Shown here: in pieces, positions 1-7,999 of the stretch
How positions within the stretch are numbered: position 1 is the first letter of the stretch
Layout: each line of letters begins with the position of its first letter
Source of the DNA: Arthrobacter sp. GMC3
GTDB taxonomy: Bacteria > Actinomycetota > Actinomycetes > Actinomycetales > Micrococcaceae
NCBI RefSeq assembly: GCF_002929305.1
Contig: NZ_PJIO01000016.1
Span: forward strand, 1-64,000
Direction of reading: 5' to 3'
DNA: 64,000 nt
The notes under the pieces: model-generated
What the model was told of the DNA's origin: nothing
The model's input: the letters and a program-made list of their open reading frames with translations, nothing else
Databases searched by the model: none
Position numbers and translations under genes: made by a program

Positions 1-1
1 T

Positions 2-277
2 TCCAACGCCTTCGTCCGGACCCTGAAGAGCAATGGCCTGACCGGGTCGATGGGCCGGGCGGGTGCGTGCGCCGACAACGCCGCGATGGAGTCATTCTTT
101 GCGCCCCCACAGAAGAACTTGCTCGACCGGCAGCGCTGGGCCACGCGGCAGGAGCTGCGGCCGGCGATCGTGACCTGGATCGAGAAAACCTACCACCGAA
201 AACGCAGCCAGCGCCGCCTTGGCCGGCTAACCCCGATCGAGTTTGAGACAATGAATACCGGCCTCAAAGTCGCCTAG
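2..277 (+). CDS. IS3-family transposase, C-terminal part (cut by window edge)
   Basis: This is the C-terminal end of a DDE integrase-type transposase of the IS3 group. The frame is open from base 2, so the start lies outside the window. The readable part has the GSMGRAGACADNAAMESFF block, in which the E is the last residue of the DDE triad in this family, then LLDRQRWATRQEL and a terminal YHRKRSQRRLGRLTPIEFE, all typical of IS3-type OrfB proteins. An IS-end-like sequence follows 17 bp after the stop. It joins strand cleavage and transfer of its own element; whether the copy is intact cannot be seen here. Confidence 0.9.
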   Translation, partial: SNAFVRTLKSNGLTGSMGRAGACADNAAMESFFAPPQKNLLDRQRWATRQELRPAIVTWIEKTYHRKRSQRRLGRLTPIEFETMNTGLKVA

Positions 278-293
278 AAACACTAAACCCCGA

Positions 294-320
294 GAGTCAA
301 CGAAACCCGGGGCAATCCCC
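294..320 (+). repeat. IS right-end repeat (terminal inverted repeat)
   Basis: This 27-bp stretch lies just downstream of the transposase stop and differs at only three positions from the end-repeats at 2251-2276 and 6292-6317. Its place and its reuse elsewhere mark it as the outer end of the insertion sequence. The outermost base cannot be fixed without the left end. Confidence 0.75.
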
Positions 321-467
321 TTGATCTAGTTGGTCCTCCGTGAGCTTCTTGACACGCCGAATTGCCCCCTCGTCAGACAGCCGATAATTGTGCATGTCAA
401 TGGGTGTCAACATCATGGGTACATATGCCGCTCGGATCCCTGACGGTGTGACATCCTCGGGAGTCAC
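297..467 (-). pseudogene. Small gene truncated by the IS insertion
   Basis: A GTG at 465-467, preceded by a GGGAGGG ribosome-binding site, opens a frame reading VTPEDVTPSGIRAAYVPMML and later MHNYRLSDEGAIRRVKKLTE. From about base 320 downward the frame runs into the IS end and stops at once, so only the N-terminal part of about 49 residues is native. I do not recognise the family. The clean ribosome-binding site and protein-like sequence suggest a real gene split by the element. The other half should lie beyond the left end of the IS, outside this window. Confidence 0.4.
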
Positions 468-1169
468 GGCGCCCTCCCCGCATTGCTAACCAGGTCGACG
501 AATGGCCGGAGGGCAGAAGCGTCAAGGCGGAGTCTTCGCCATCGATTCGATCGACATGGTTTGTACAGCGATTCACGTCACTTACGAAGACCGCTAACAG
601 ACCGCCAATTGGAAAAATTACACTATCGACCGTCATGCCCAAGGTGCCGGAGCGCCCCAACTCAATGTCTATGTATCGACAGCAGGCGGGACGATCACCG
701 AAACCCCACCAGCCCTGCAGCAGTCGGTACCTGCCCCAAGTGAGGCGGGCTTGCCGAACTTCAACTGCTTACAAAGGCTTGTCCAACAAAGTTATCGGCG
801 ACTGAGCGCGACGTTCAGGCACAGTTGGAGCGACAGTCCCCGCATGTGCATGTTTCCACCTGCACCAATCAACAGAAATACGTCAGAGGATGAAAGGAGC
901 GGAATCCTCTAACCCTTGCTTTGCTGCAGACAACTTGTGAGGCATCTCACGGAGGCAGCATAGCTAGGACCCTCTGAGTCCCCCACTCGTAGACAGCGAA
1001 AGTACCAAATCGCTGAGAATTCTATTCAGATCGTGCGTGTATAGTCGCTTGCGCCAGAGATCCAACGCCCCGGGCAATATTTCCTTCTTCGCAATTACCG
1101 AGGCGTAGCGTAGCTTCACCGGCTAAAGTTGATCCCCCAAGTCGCGAATCAACAACGTGGAGTGAGTGC
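468..1169. other. Intergenic stretch without a confident gene
   Basis: No gene can be supported here. The best candidate is a plus-strand frame from ATG 502 to about 912 that reads in a protein-like way but has an in-frame TAA at 595-597 and no ribosome-binding site, so at most it is a relic. The last part should hold the promoter of the PIN-like gene starting at 1170. Confidence 0.4.
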
Positions 1170-2225
1170 ATGCGCAACATCGGAAAATATACCTTGGTCG
1201 GCCCTTCCGCTGATGATGACTGGACCCCGGAACAAATCATTCTCGACACGAATGTGCTCATCGATATTCGGAACTTCTACTTCGGGGAAGGCCGTGTGCC
1301 GGCCGAGTTAAAGGACCTGCTGCTCGAGTTCCCCTATACGGCCCGAAGGCGGTTCGTGGAAATCAACTATGGATGGGCCACTATCGAAGCGTCTTGGGTA
1401 CGAGGGACAGGCGTAGATCTAGTTCAACGACGACGCCTGGTCTATGCCGCTGAACAGGTGCTCTGGTGGGACCGTAAGCAGATTATCAAGCAGTTCGAGG
1501 AGTATCGACGCCCGCCGGTTGCTCGTGACCGAAAGTGGGGGCGAGTGCCGCTTGAAAACGAAGCGGACCAGCCCGACCCGAGGATTATGCTCATCTCACA
1601 CTATGGGTCGCTTCTCTACCTACTCTCGTTGGAAAAGCAGCGGGCGCGGAGAAAGTCAAAGGGCCCACTCTGGGCTATCCAGCAATACATTACCTGGGTG
1701 ACCGACGTCTTCGGGGTCCGGGATTCCTACACGCTAAACCTCGCCACCATGCTCCTCGCCGGCGACGGCGAATCACAGAATGCTGTGCGCAGGATCCTCA
1801 AGTTCAAGGACACTGCCACCCCAGAAGAGATGTCCAGGATAGCCTGGAATGTAGCCTGGGATATCGCCATGACCAGCCTCGGCGAAGGGATAACCTACGG
1901 CCTTCTATCTGGGGCGCGGAAGAAGAAGACCGTACTTGTGACCTATGACGCAGACCCAACCCTTCTGCGATTGGGAACGGAGCTCAAGGCAGTGATCGAC
2001 ACAGGAAATGGTGTCATGCCGTTCTCGCGGATGAGGTCTTCGCTGAAAGTCAGCCACACCGATCTTCAGAAGATTATCGACCTTGATCCGCTCGATGCAT
2101 GGAGACGCCTAAGCCGAGACCCCGCAACGTTGATGAAGCAGGCAGCTAGGGCGGTGCAGGACTTAGAGTCAGAGCTCGGTGTCCCCGTTTCGTTTTACGA
2201 AGAGGAAGAACTCAGTCTTTCCTGA
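1170..2225 (+). CDS. Large PIN-like domain protein
   Basis: The 351-residue protein begins its conserved part with IILDTNVLIDI (residues 23-33), the first-strand signature of PIN-like nucleases, and has later acidic positions in AWDIAM (229-234) and VTYDADPTLL (257-266) that match the usual third and fourth acid positions. PIN domains are metal-dependent ribonucleases; here the acids are spread over about 240 residues, with a long helical insert, so it is not a small VapC toxin. No antitoxin gene is seen next to it. A GGAG lies upstream of the ATG. It sits alone between IS ends, which suggests an accessory, perhaps defensive, role; that part is inference. Confidence 0.65.
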   Translation: MRNIGKYTLVGPSADDDWTPEQIILDTNVLIDIRNFYFGEGRVPAELKDLLLEFPYTARRRFVEINYGWATIEASWVRGTGVDLVQRRRLVYAAEQVLWWDRKQIIKQFEEYRRPPVARDRKWGRVPLENEADQPDPRIMLISHYGSLLYLLSLEKQRARRKSKGPLWAIQQYITWVTDVFGVRDSYTLNLATMLLAGDGESQNAVRRILKFKDTATPEEMSRIAWNVAWDIAMTSLGEGITYGLLSGARKKKTVLVTYDADPTLLRLGTELKAVIDTGNGVMPFSRMRSSLKVSHTDLQKIIDLDPLDAWRRLSRDPATLMKQAARAVQDLESELGVPVSFYEEEELSLS

Positions 2226-2250
2226 TCTCTCAGCTCTCAATCCAGGGGAA

Positions 2251-2276
2251 GGGACTGCCCCCGGTTTCATTGACTC
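2251..2276 (-). repeat. Left arm of a perfect 26-bp inverted repeat (IS-type end)
   Basis: This sequence is the exact reverse complement of 6292-6317, and both match the IS end at 294-320 except at three positions. No transposase lies between the arms. Flanking bases show no obvious target duplication. Confidence 0.8.
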
Positions 2277-2324
2277 TCAAGTAGGGCAGGGGCAGCTGTC
2301 TCGTTTGGGTTTGCCTGTCGAAGG

Positions 2325-3785
2325 CTACTCGAGAAAGTAGGAAAGAGCCTTGTCTTTGGTGTCGAGTATTTCCTCAGTGGGCGCACCTCGTTCTCGTGCG
2401 AGTTCAACCGAACCAATCAGCGCAACCTGCATGTCAGGAGAGAACGCCCGTTCTAGCAATACCAGGTAGCTAGACATGCTTTTCTCTAGCTTCTCGATGA
2501 GTTCGTTGTGCTGAGTTGAAAGGCCTTCATCAAGCGCACGCAGATCACTAAGGTAGCGGTTGATCAGTTCCACTTCTTTCTTGGACAGGTTGGAAGAAAC
2601 GGCCCTGTACATGATGGTGCCGACCGTGTTGCCAATAACAGCGCCGAGCACCGGCACGGGAATCAATGCTTGTCCAATGAATGATGACAAAGCACCCACG
2701 GCAGCTTCTAGGCAAACAAGCTCGGAGTTCTCAATGAATTCGAGCTCATCAATCTCGCCCTTGCGGAACTTGTGGGCCTGTTCGGCCATGCCAAAGGTGG
2801 CGGTGACTACCGAACTGGCGACTGCTGCCGATGTTACGGTGAAGTTCGTCAGAGAATAGATACTCAAACCTCTGACTCCGCCCCTAGCGACTCCGATGCC
2901 GGTTTCCGCACGGATCGCGGACCAATCTTCCTCACTGAAGTCCTTGAGTCGTTTCCCTTCTCTGCGTTTCGCCGTCACAGCCAACACAAAAGTAGTCCCG
3001 CCTTCAACGATGGCGGCCACGACGGTAGTTTGTGCACCTTCCTGGAGCTTCGGCCGACTCCCCCGGTAGGCGTTGTCGCGCAGTGCCTGGTCTGTGGACC
3101 TCAGTGAATCCTTCTCGGCCTCCAAGGTGGACTCGTAAGCACCCTTTTGCACGTCGCGGTACTCGAGCTTTGAGGGTTCCAGTGCGTCGATACCGATCGA
3201 TCCCTCGCTGAAGAACGTGTCCACTCTCTGCCAGTCTTTGAACGACGGACCCTCCCCGCTTCGGGACAGCAGTCGTACGGCTTCGTCGGGAGATATGGAG
3301 CGCAACGTTTGGATCTTCTCGAAATGGTCGCGAGGAATCTGATACCTTCCCCCGTTCTTAACGTAGTCAGGATATTTGCCTAAGTGTTCCGTGACTGCGC
3401 CCAACGACAAACGGCCCCCTGCGGCGGAGAACTTCTGTTGAATGTCTATTCCTCTGCGCACCATGTCCACGGGACCGTTGTCATTGACCCACTGGTAAAC
3501 GGCACCCTTACCAAGGATCTGTTCCCTTGCGTTGCCGACCCCGACTTCGGCGATCTCAGCGATGAAGCCGTGCATTCCCTTGTGCCCGCCACGGTTGGTC
3601 AATACGATTTCGAGGTCAATCGTCCTCATGGCTTCATCAACACTGGTGATCGCGTCCCGGAGATTCACATCCTGTTTCGCGAAGGAACTCAGAAGGGTGT
3701 CTATCCGGAGCTGGTTAAGATAATTAACCCAGGAAGCGACGGCCTGCTCCTGGCTGGTCTTGATAAGCTTCTCCACCTCACTCAT
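2325..3785 (-). CDS. Unassigned membrane-associated protein, second gene of a coupled pair
   Basis: A protein of 486 residues that I cannot assign to a named family. The start at 3785 (MSEVEKLIKTSQEQ) overlaps the end of the upstream gene by 8 bases, which points to translational coupling; a longer frame to 4001 exists but lies wholly inside that gene. An N-terminal block contains GGHKGMHGFIAEIAEVGVG and YQWVNDNGPVDMVRRG and reads like a soluble conserved domain. The second half carries small-residue hydrophobic stretches (LTNFTVTSAAVASSVVTATF and LIPVPVLGAVIGNTVGTIMY) that could enter a membrane, then a helical, charged C terminus. A 76-bp piece of a diverged homologue lies at 46049-46124. 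Confidence 0.8.
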   Translation of the reverse strand: MSEVEKLIKTSQEQAVASWVNYLNQLRIDTLLSSFAKQDVNLRDAITSVDEAMRTIDLEIVLTNRGGHKGMHGFIAEIAEVGVGNAREQILGKGAVYQWVNDNGPVDMVRRGIDIQQKFSAAGGRLSLGAVTEHLGKYPDYVKNGGRYQIPRDHFEKIQTLRSISPDEAVRLLSRSGEGPSFKDWQRVDTFFSEGSIGIDALEPSKLEYRDVQKGAYESTLEAEKDSLRSTDQALRDNAYRGSRPKLQEGAQTTVVAAIVEGGTTFVLAVTAKRREGKRLKDFSEEDWSAIRAETGIGVARGGVRGLSIYSLTNFTVTSAAVASSVVTATFGMAEQAHKFRKGEIDELEFIENSELVCLEAAVGALSSFIGQALIPVPVLGAVIGNTVGTIMYRAVSSNLSKKEVELINRYLSDLRALDEGLSTQHNELIEKLEKSMSSYLVLLERAFSPDMQVALIGSVELARERGAPTEEILDTKDKALSYFLE

Positions 3786-4779
3786 CGCCAGGGCCCTCCT
3801 CGATCTGCTTGCTAAGCAAGGCAGCACACGACTTCGTATTGTTGACCAATACTGCAAGCCGCGATTGCTCAGCATCACCCAAGGCTGAGAAATCAGCGTT
3901 GAAGAACGTAACGCACTCTCCATAGAGGGCCACCAACGCCTCACGAAGGGAGGTGGTCTCATGCAAGAGGACCGCAATCTGGGCATCCATGCTCTTAGCA
4001 AACGCGGTGTTCTGCTTCACCGCAGTGAGTGCCGCCTCTTTTGCCTCTCGATTCTCAAATTTCTTCTTGGTAAAGAGCACGATCGACGTGAGCAGGGTCG
4101 CACCAGCGATCGTCCATCCAATGGGGCCTGCCAACGCGAGCAAAGCGCTCCCGGCAGCGGTACCACCACCTCCGGCAGCCAGTGCCCCGCCACCGAGCCA
4201 TGCCAGGGTGGCATTGGTGGCAGCTGCCCCCGACAGGGTAGAGATTGCGGTACCGGTGGAAGCCGTCCCAAACGTGGTCGCGACCCATACGGCTGCCGTC
4301 GGCGCCATGCTGGCAACGGCAGCCGCGGAGGTGAAACCAGCCCCAGCGGCCGCGGCTGATCGTCGCGCCGCCTCCAGGTCCCGTCGAGCAAACTCTTCAG
4401 ATTGCAAGAATTCCTTCTTGTTCAACACTATTTCTTCGAAATCGGTCTCGAAGCTCTTCGGCGTGTTTGCAATACTGTTCACCAACATTTCGACCAGCTC
4501 GATCTGATCTGTTGAGCGTTCTCGTTGACGTAGCAGTGATACACCCTTATCGCTCATAGCGGTGAACACACCGTTGTATTCGGCAACGGCCTCATCGTAA
4601 GGTTCAGGTGCCCTTACTGTCAGCTCCTCGACCTTTTTCTTAGCAGCGCCGGCCTGGTCAACAACATGATTCGACGCGACTCGGGTGGCCTTGAAAATAG
4701 TCTCAGCGGCCTTGCCAAGACCATCAGTAGTCCGAGCAACGCCCTCCTTGGCACTACCGATTCTGAATGGTCCAACCAT
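3778..4779 (-). CDS. Unassigned glycine/alanine-rich membrane protein, first gene of a coupled pair
   Basis: I do not recognise a named function. The start at 4779 (MVGPFRIGSAKEG) has a GGGGGA site about 7 bases upstream, better than the in-frame ATG at 4803. The 333-residue protein has a helical charged N-terminal third, a central glycine/alanine-rich hydrophobic region (about residues 135-240, including AWLGGGALAAGGGGTAAGSA and LALAGPIGWTIAGATLL), and a charged helical C terminus. Such glycine-zipper regions are seen in pore-forming or membrane-inserting proteins. Its stop overlaps the next start by 8 bases, so the two proteins are probably made together and may act as a complex at the membrane. 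Confidence 0.8.
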   Translation of the reverse strand: MVGPFRIGSAKEGVARTTDGLGKAAETIFKATRVASNHVVDQAGAAKKKVEELTVRAPEPYDEAVAEYNGVFTAMSDKGVSLLRQRERSTDQIELVEMLVNSIANTPKSFETDFEEIVLNKKEFLQSEEFARRDLEAARRSAAAAGAGFTSAAAVASMAPTAAVWVATTFGTASTGTAISTLSGAAATNATLAWLGGGALAAGGGGTAAGSALLALAGPIGWTIAGATLLTSIVLFTKKKFENREAKEAALTAVKQNTAFAKSMDAQIAVLLHETTSLREALVALYGECVTFFNADFSALGDAEQSRLAVLVNNTKSCAALLSKQIEEGPGDE

Positions 4780-5311
4780 CGCAATCCCCCAAACCGCATG
4801 CACTCAAACCCAGCCAAAAAGGTTAGGCGCTGTCTTGGAAGAAAGACTATCTGAGACCACAGACAGTCTTTGGTCAGCAATCGCGCACGCAAACCAGCAC
4901 GCCAATTTGCCCAGCCCCAGAATCTTCCTCGCAATAACTACCCACAGGCTACCAGCGAGATGACTCAAGAGCAGGCGCACCAAGGAGACAGGGGCAGCCT
5001 TAGCGGATCACTGGCCTTGTTCGACCAGGAGCCCTCATCAACCGGCAATCCCCCCCAACAACTAGAGCTTCAGGGGGGCGCAGCCACGGTCAACTTGAAC
5101 GCCTGGCCAAAAGCCACCCCACCAACGTCGTCAAGGCTCCGACGCACCATGAACTAGGTGAAGGGGAAAGTATCCCCGAGCAGTCAGAAAGGAACCGCCA
5201 ATAACAAACAGCTATATCAGTGTCAGAATCCCAGGACGCCGCACAATAAGATCCCGTCAAGGGGAGCAACCGGTCAACAGCTGTCAACATCGTGTCAACA
5301 CTTAAACACGA
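4780..5311. other. Upstream region of the membrane pair; no gene
   Basis: No gene is supported. The part next to 4779 must hold the promoter of the two-gene unit. Three GTCAACA copies at 5273-5279, 5283-5289 and 5294-5300 sit one helical turn apart, which is how arm-type integrase or repressor sites are often arranged. Confidence 0.5.
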
Positions 5312-5335
5312 AAACCCCCTGTGACCAGGGGGTTT
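5312..5335. terminator. Hairpin terminator, 9-bp perfect stem
   Basis: The arms AAACCCCCT and AGGGGGTTT pair perfectly around a 6-base loop, with A-rich and T-rich flanks, so it could stop transcription in either direction. It lies 3 bases beyond the tRNA 3'-end fragment, as a tRNA gene's own terminator would. Confidence 0.7.
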
Positions 5336-5338
5336 AGC

Positions 5339-5361
5339 GTGCCCAAGGTGGGATTCGAACC
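5339..5361 (-). other. tRNA-Leu 3'-end fragment, likely attachment site
   Basis: Read on the minus strand the bases give a tRNA T-loop (TTCGAAT), the 3' half of the T-stem (CCCAC), an acceptor strand CTTGGGC and an A discriminator. The acceptor would pair with GCCCAAG, typical for the start of tRNA-Leu. The 5' half of the T-stem does not pair fully and no rest of a tRNA follows, so this is only the 3' end. Such fragments are left or carried by elements that integrate into tRNA genes by tyrosine recombinases. No integrase gene is present nearby. Confidence 0.65.
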
Positions 5362-5397
5362 GGCTTTTAGCCCTTGCAAACACTGGGAAGTGGCGAG

Positions 5398-5538
5398 TTA
5401 CTGCGGAAGTTCGGCCCAGTACGACGCAGTCCGGACCGGTCCAGAAGGAAAAGTGTTCCTGGCGGGAACAGGCCCATTTTTATGAATCCTGGCTAGGTAC
5501 TCCCGCCGACTCCGACTAGAGCCTACTGTCCTTGCCAT
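5398..5538 (-). CDS. Small basic protein after the Doc toxin gene
   Basis: A 46-residue frame begins 3 bases after the doc stop and ends just before the tRNA fragment. It reads MARTVGSSRSRREYLARIHK, then a proline-rich stretch, and ends PVRTASYWAELPQ. It has no clear own ribosome-binding site and would rely on coupling to doc. I cannot name its family. It may be a real third gene of the operon or the remains of a longer one cut at the attachment site. Confidence 0.35.
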   Translation of the reverse strand: MARTVGSSRSRREYLARIHKNGPVPARNTFPSGPVRTASYWAELPQ

Positions 5539-5541
5539 CGG

Positions 5542-5910
5542 TTAGCGAGGAACAATATGGGACACGATCGTCGCGGCCGATTGTTCCAATCCAATATTTC
5601 CAGCGTCCACTCCCAGGGCAAGATCAAACGCGTCGTTTGTCGCGAAGTTGTGCTTGAATCCGTTGATCCAAAGAATTGACACCATCAGTGTCCATGCAGT
5701 GCGCTTGTTTCCGTCCAGAAGCGGGTGAAACCTGGCCACTGAATCCAGCAACGCCGCTGCCTTCAAGGCAAGGTCCGGATATGCTTCCGTTCCCAGCACG
5801 GTGGTTCCCGGACGGGCGAGGGCGGAGCCAAGCAGGCCGATGTCCCGGATATGAAAGCCATAGTCGTCGACGACTTGGAGAGCATCCTCAATATCGAGAT
5901 ACTGCGTCAT
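5542..5910 (-). CDS. doc: Doc-type Fic-domain toxin
   Basis: The 122-residue protein has the Fic/Doc signature HPLLDGNKRTAW (about residues 82-93), holding the catalytic histidine and the phosphate-binding GNKR. Its length and layout match Doc (death-on-curing) toxins, which phosphorylate elongation factor EF-Tu and stop translation. Its start overlaps the stop of the antitoxin gene by 4 bases (ATGA). Together they form a type II toxin-antitoxin operon, which would stabilise the mobile segment between the 26-bp repeats. Confidence 0.9.
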   Translation of the reverse strand: MTQYLDIEDALQVVDDYGFHIRDIGLLGSALARPGTTVLGTEAYPDLALKAAALLDSVARFHPLLDGNKRTAWTLMVSILWINGFKHNFATNDAFDLALGVDAGNIGLEQSAATIVSHIVPR

Positions 5911-6113
5911 GCATCAGCGAGGCGGGTCAACAGCTCGGCATCATGGCTCTTGACGAACTCAATGCTCGCAGCGATTTCACGACGACGCCGGTGACGTTGC
6001 AGCACCATCTCGGCGCCCTGAAGCAGCAGCGCGGACTTTGAGGTGTGTTCCTCAAGAGCAAGCTTCTCCAGCTCTCGATCCAGCTCCTCGGGTACTCGCA
6101 GATTCATAGCCAT
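5907..6113 (-). CDS. Ribbon-helix-helix type antitoxin of the Doc operon
   Basis: This 68-residue protein starts MAMNLRVPEELDRELEKLAL, the pattern of a ribbon-helix-helix DNA-binding domain, and ends with a helical tail that should wrap the toxin. The second ATG (at 6107) has the better spacing to the GAGG upstream and may be the true start. By analogy with such operons it should bind its own promoter; an imperfect palindrome around GGTACC at about 6121-6137 is a candidate operator. It is not the Phd-type antitoxin usually paired with Doc. Confidence 0.85.
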   Translation of the reverse strand: MAMNLRVPEELDRELEKLALEEHTSKSALLLQGAEMVLQRHRRRREIAASIEFVKSHDAELLTRLADA

Positions 6114-6291
6114 ACCTCATGGTACCACTCCGGTACGTAGCCTGCCCAATGGGAATTGAGCTCACAAGTTTCCGTTCACTCAGAGCAAAGTGCAGGAGTC
6201 GCAATCGCTACCTGTAACCCGTGCTTTGGTGCTTCCAACGGGGACGTAGCCGAGTCTGAGATTATTACCGGTCCACCAACAGCGACGGCTC

Positions 6292-6317
6292 GAGTCAATG
6301 AAACCGGGGGCAGTCCC
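6292..6317 (+). repeat. Right arm of a perfect 26-bp inverted repeat (IS-type end)
   Basis: Exact reverse complement of 2251-2276 and in the same orientation as the IS end at 294-320. No transposase C terminus lies beside it, so it is a solo end. Confidence 0.8.
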
Positions 6318-7117
6318 CTCTGCATTGTCGAGCTGGGTTCCATGGAGCTAGATAAACGAGGTGCTGAGCTCCTCTTTCAAGTCATGACCATAGAAGCGTC
6401 GACATGATGTGCAAATTTAGTCGATACCCAAAATTCCCACCCAATCATTTCTGCGCCACTGCGCCCCGTCGGACACGAAATATCCTTCGCCCCCACAAAT
6501 CTGACTCCAAATACTGTCGGCGGGGGGTGAGCAAGGCGGATTCCTTGGCAGCTTTCTCATGAATGGATTTAGATGACATTTTCAGGTCGACCTTCCTACC
6601 CGCCTTCATTCCTGGTGACGGCAAGCAAACGAATTGATAAACGATAATGAAAATATCCCTATCAAGATTCCAACCGTCAAGCTTGGCCCGTAGGGATTGA
6701 GAATCATTAAAGTCGAAAATTATTTGGCAAGAAAATTTAGGCAAACATCATCCGCGGAAACAGTTTGCCAGAAATTTTGGGATGACCAACTATGGCCACT
6801 ACCTCCGCGCCATTGCTTAATTGGAGTGTGTAATTCCATTGTATCGACGGTGCCACCTTCGACCACCTAGGGCATTGAATCATGGACGGCGACAAAAGCC
6901 TGGGCTACTATTGAATTATCAGCATAGGCGCTGATCGCCTAAGCAAACGGCAGGGGTCCGAACTTCCATAATTTCGAGTTGGCATTTGAATTTATTGTTA
7001 GGCCGCAAATTTGTGGGGCCACGTTCGAGCTGGCTCAGAGTTGACCGACCTCATTCACGACAGGACTTGGCGAGCCTCATCGCGCAAAGTGCTGCCAGTC
7101 GTCCTTGGGAGGACAAC
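6318..7117. other. AT-richer intergenic region
   Basis: No gene is supported. The part from about 6400 to 6900 is clearly richer in A and T than its surroundings. A 99-residue minus-strand frame at 6445-6744 lacks a ribosome-binding site and recognisable features. The region marks the border between the mobile left part and the stress island. Confidence 0.4.
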
Positions 7118-7513
7118 ATGACGACTAGTCCGCCAACTAAGAATCACATCATCGATCAGCAAAGCCACGCCACTCAGCCATGGTGTTCGCGTTGCGACTC
7201 CGACAAACACCTTGTGGTCGAGTCCATTGGTCCCTTGTCCCCAACTGCGCGCGATCTAGTGGAAATCGAGTACTCGTGCGCCGAGTGTGAGAGTTTCTAC
7301 GCCCACCAGGCTACAGTTTGCCAAACGGCCAGCCTGCTGCAAACGGACACGGGAGTGCCTGGTGTGCTGCGGTTCGGACACGAGTACTTCCACTGCGGGG
7401 AAGTCATGCAACCGGCCGGGGACGACGACCGACCCTGGAAACTGGCAGATGTCGTAAACGCAGACAGTACTCTTCGCTGTCGCTGTGGCTTTCGACTGGT
7501 CCGACCGCTCTAA
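7118..7513 (+). CDS. Zinc-ribbon-like hypothetical protein
   Basis: The ATG at 7118 has a GGGAGG site at ideal distance; an upstream in-frame ATG at 6986 has none. The 131-residue product has two CxxC pairs, CSRC and CAEC, some 40 residues apart, and a later C-G-E and CRCGF group, so it probably binds zinc. No enzyme motif is visible. It converges with the UspA-type gene at 7542 and may belong to the same stress island. Confidence 0.75.
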   Translation: MTTSPPTKNHIIDQQSHATQPWCSRCDSDKHLVVESIGPLSPTARDLVEIEYSCAECESFYAHQATVCQTASLLQTDTGVPGVLRFGHEYFHCGEVMQPAGDDDRPWKLADVVNADSTLRCRCGFRLVRPL

Positions 7514-7541
7514 CGGCCTTGCCGGAGCGTCAGCCGGTTCT

Positions 7542-7997
7542 CTAGACCGTATGCCCCGAATGGTTTACCGGTGGCAAGACAAGCACCGGGCAGGAGACTT
7601 GGTAGATGATTCGGTGCGCAAGCATGGGCGAACGTGTTGCCACCGGCCGCCGTGGTGCGTCGAGGACAAGTAGCTCAGCGCCTGCTGCGGCATGAACCAG
7701 GATGGTTGCGGGTGCCCCGAGAATCAGCTCACAACTCACTTCTTCTGTGGCCCAATCTGCTTGGGCGACGGCGGCGGCAACTTGCTCCTTCAGCTGCTCT
7801 TCAGCGGCGCGCTGCTCTGCTTCCACGTCGCGGGTCACTCCGGGCATGCGCCCGCCAGGGGATGACGGGGGCCGGGGCGGACGCCATGCCTGGACGGCTA
7901 CCAACTCGGCATGGCGCCACCGCGCTTGTTCTATCCCTGCAGCCAGGGCCCCTGGGGACCCGCTCGAGGCACTAACCCCCACAACTACCCGTGACAT
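7542..7997 (-). CDS. Universal stress protein, UspA family
   Basis: One Usp domain fills the 151-residue protein: the first strand SRVVVGVSASSGS, the middle VAVQAWRPP, and the late LGAPATILVHAAAGAELLVL and SCPVLVLPP segments follow the Usp fold. The ATP-binding glycine pattern near RRPVATRSPMLAH is incomplete, so nucleotide binding is uncertain. It starts 3 bases after the stop of the MFS gene and is co-transcribed with it. Usp proteins act in the cytoplasm during starvation and redox stress. Confidence 0.85.
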   Translation of the reverse strand: MSRVVVGVSASSGSPGALAAGIEQARWRHAELVAVQAWRPPRPPSSPGGRMPGVTRDVEAEQRAAEEQLKEQVAAAVAQADWATEEVSCELILGAPATILVHAAAGAELLVLDAPRRPVATRSPMLAHRIIYQVSCPVLVLPPVNHSGHTV

Positions 7998-7999
7998 TC

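Noticed and set aside
502..912. Plus-strand protein-like stretch with one TAA
   Set aside because: The in-frame stop at 595-597, no ribosome-binding site and no family match leave it too weak to call.
5339..5430. Complete tRNA-Leu gene
   Set aside because: Only the T-loop to discriminator part is present; the 5' T-stem does not pair fully and no anticodon or D arm follows.
6445..6744. 99-residue minus-strand frame in the AT-richer region
   Set aside because: No ribosome-binding site, no recognisable pattern, and composition follows the surrounding non-coding DNA.
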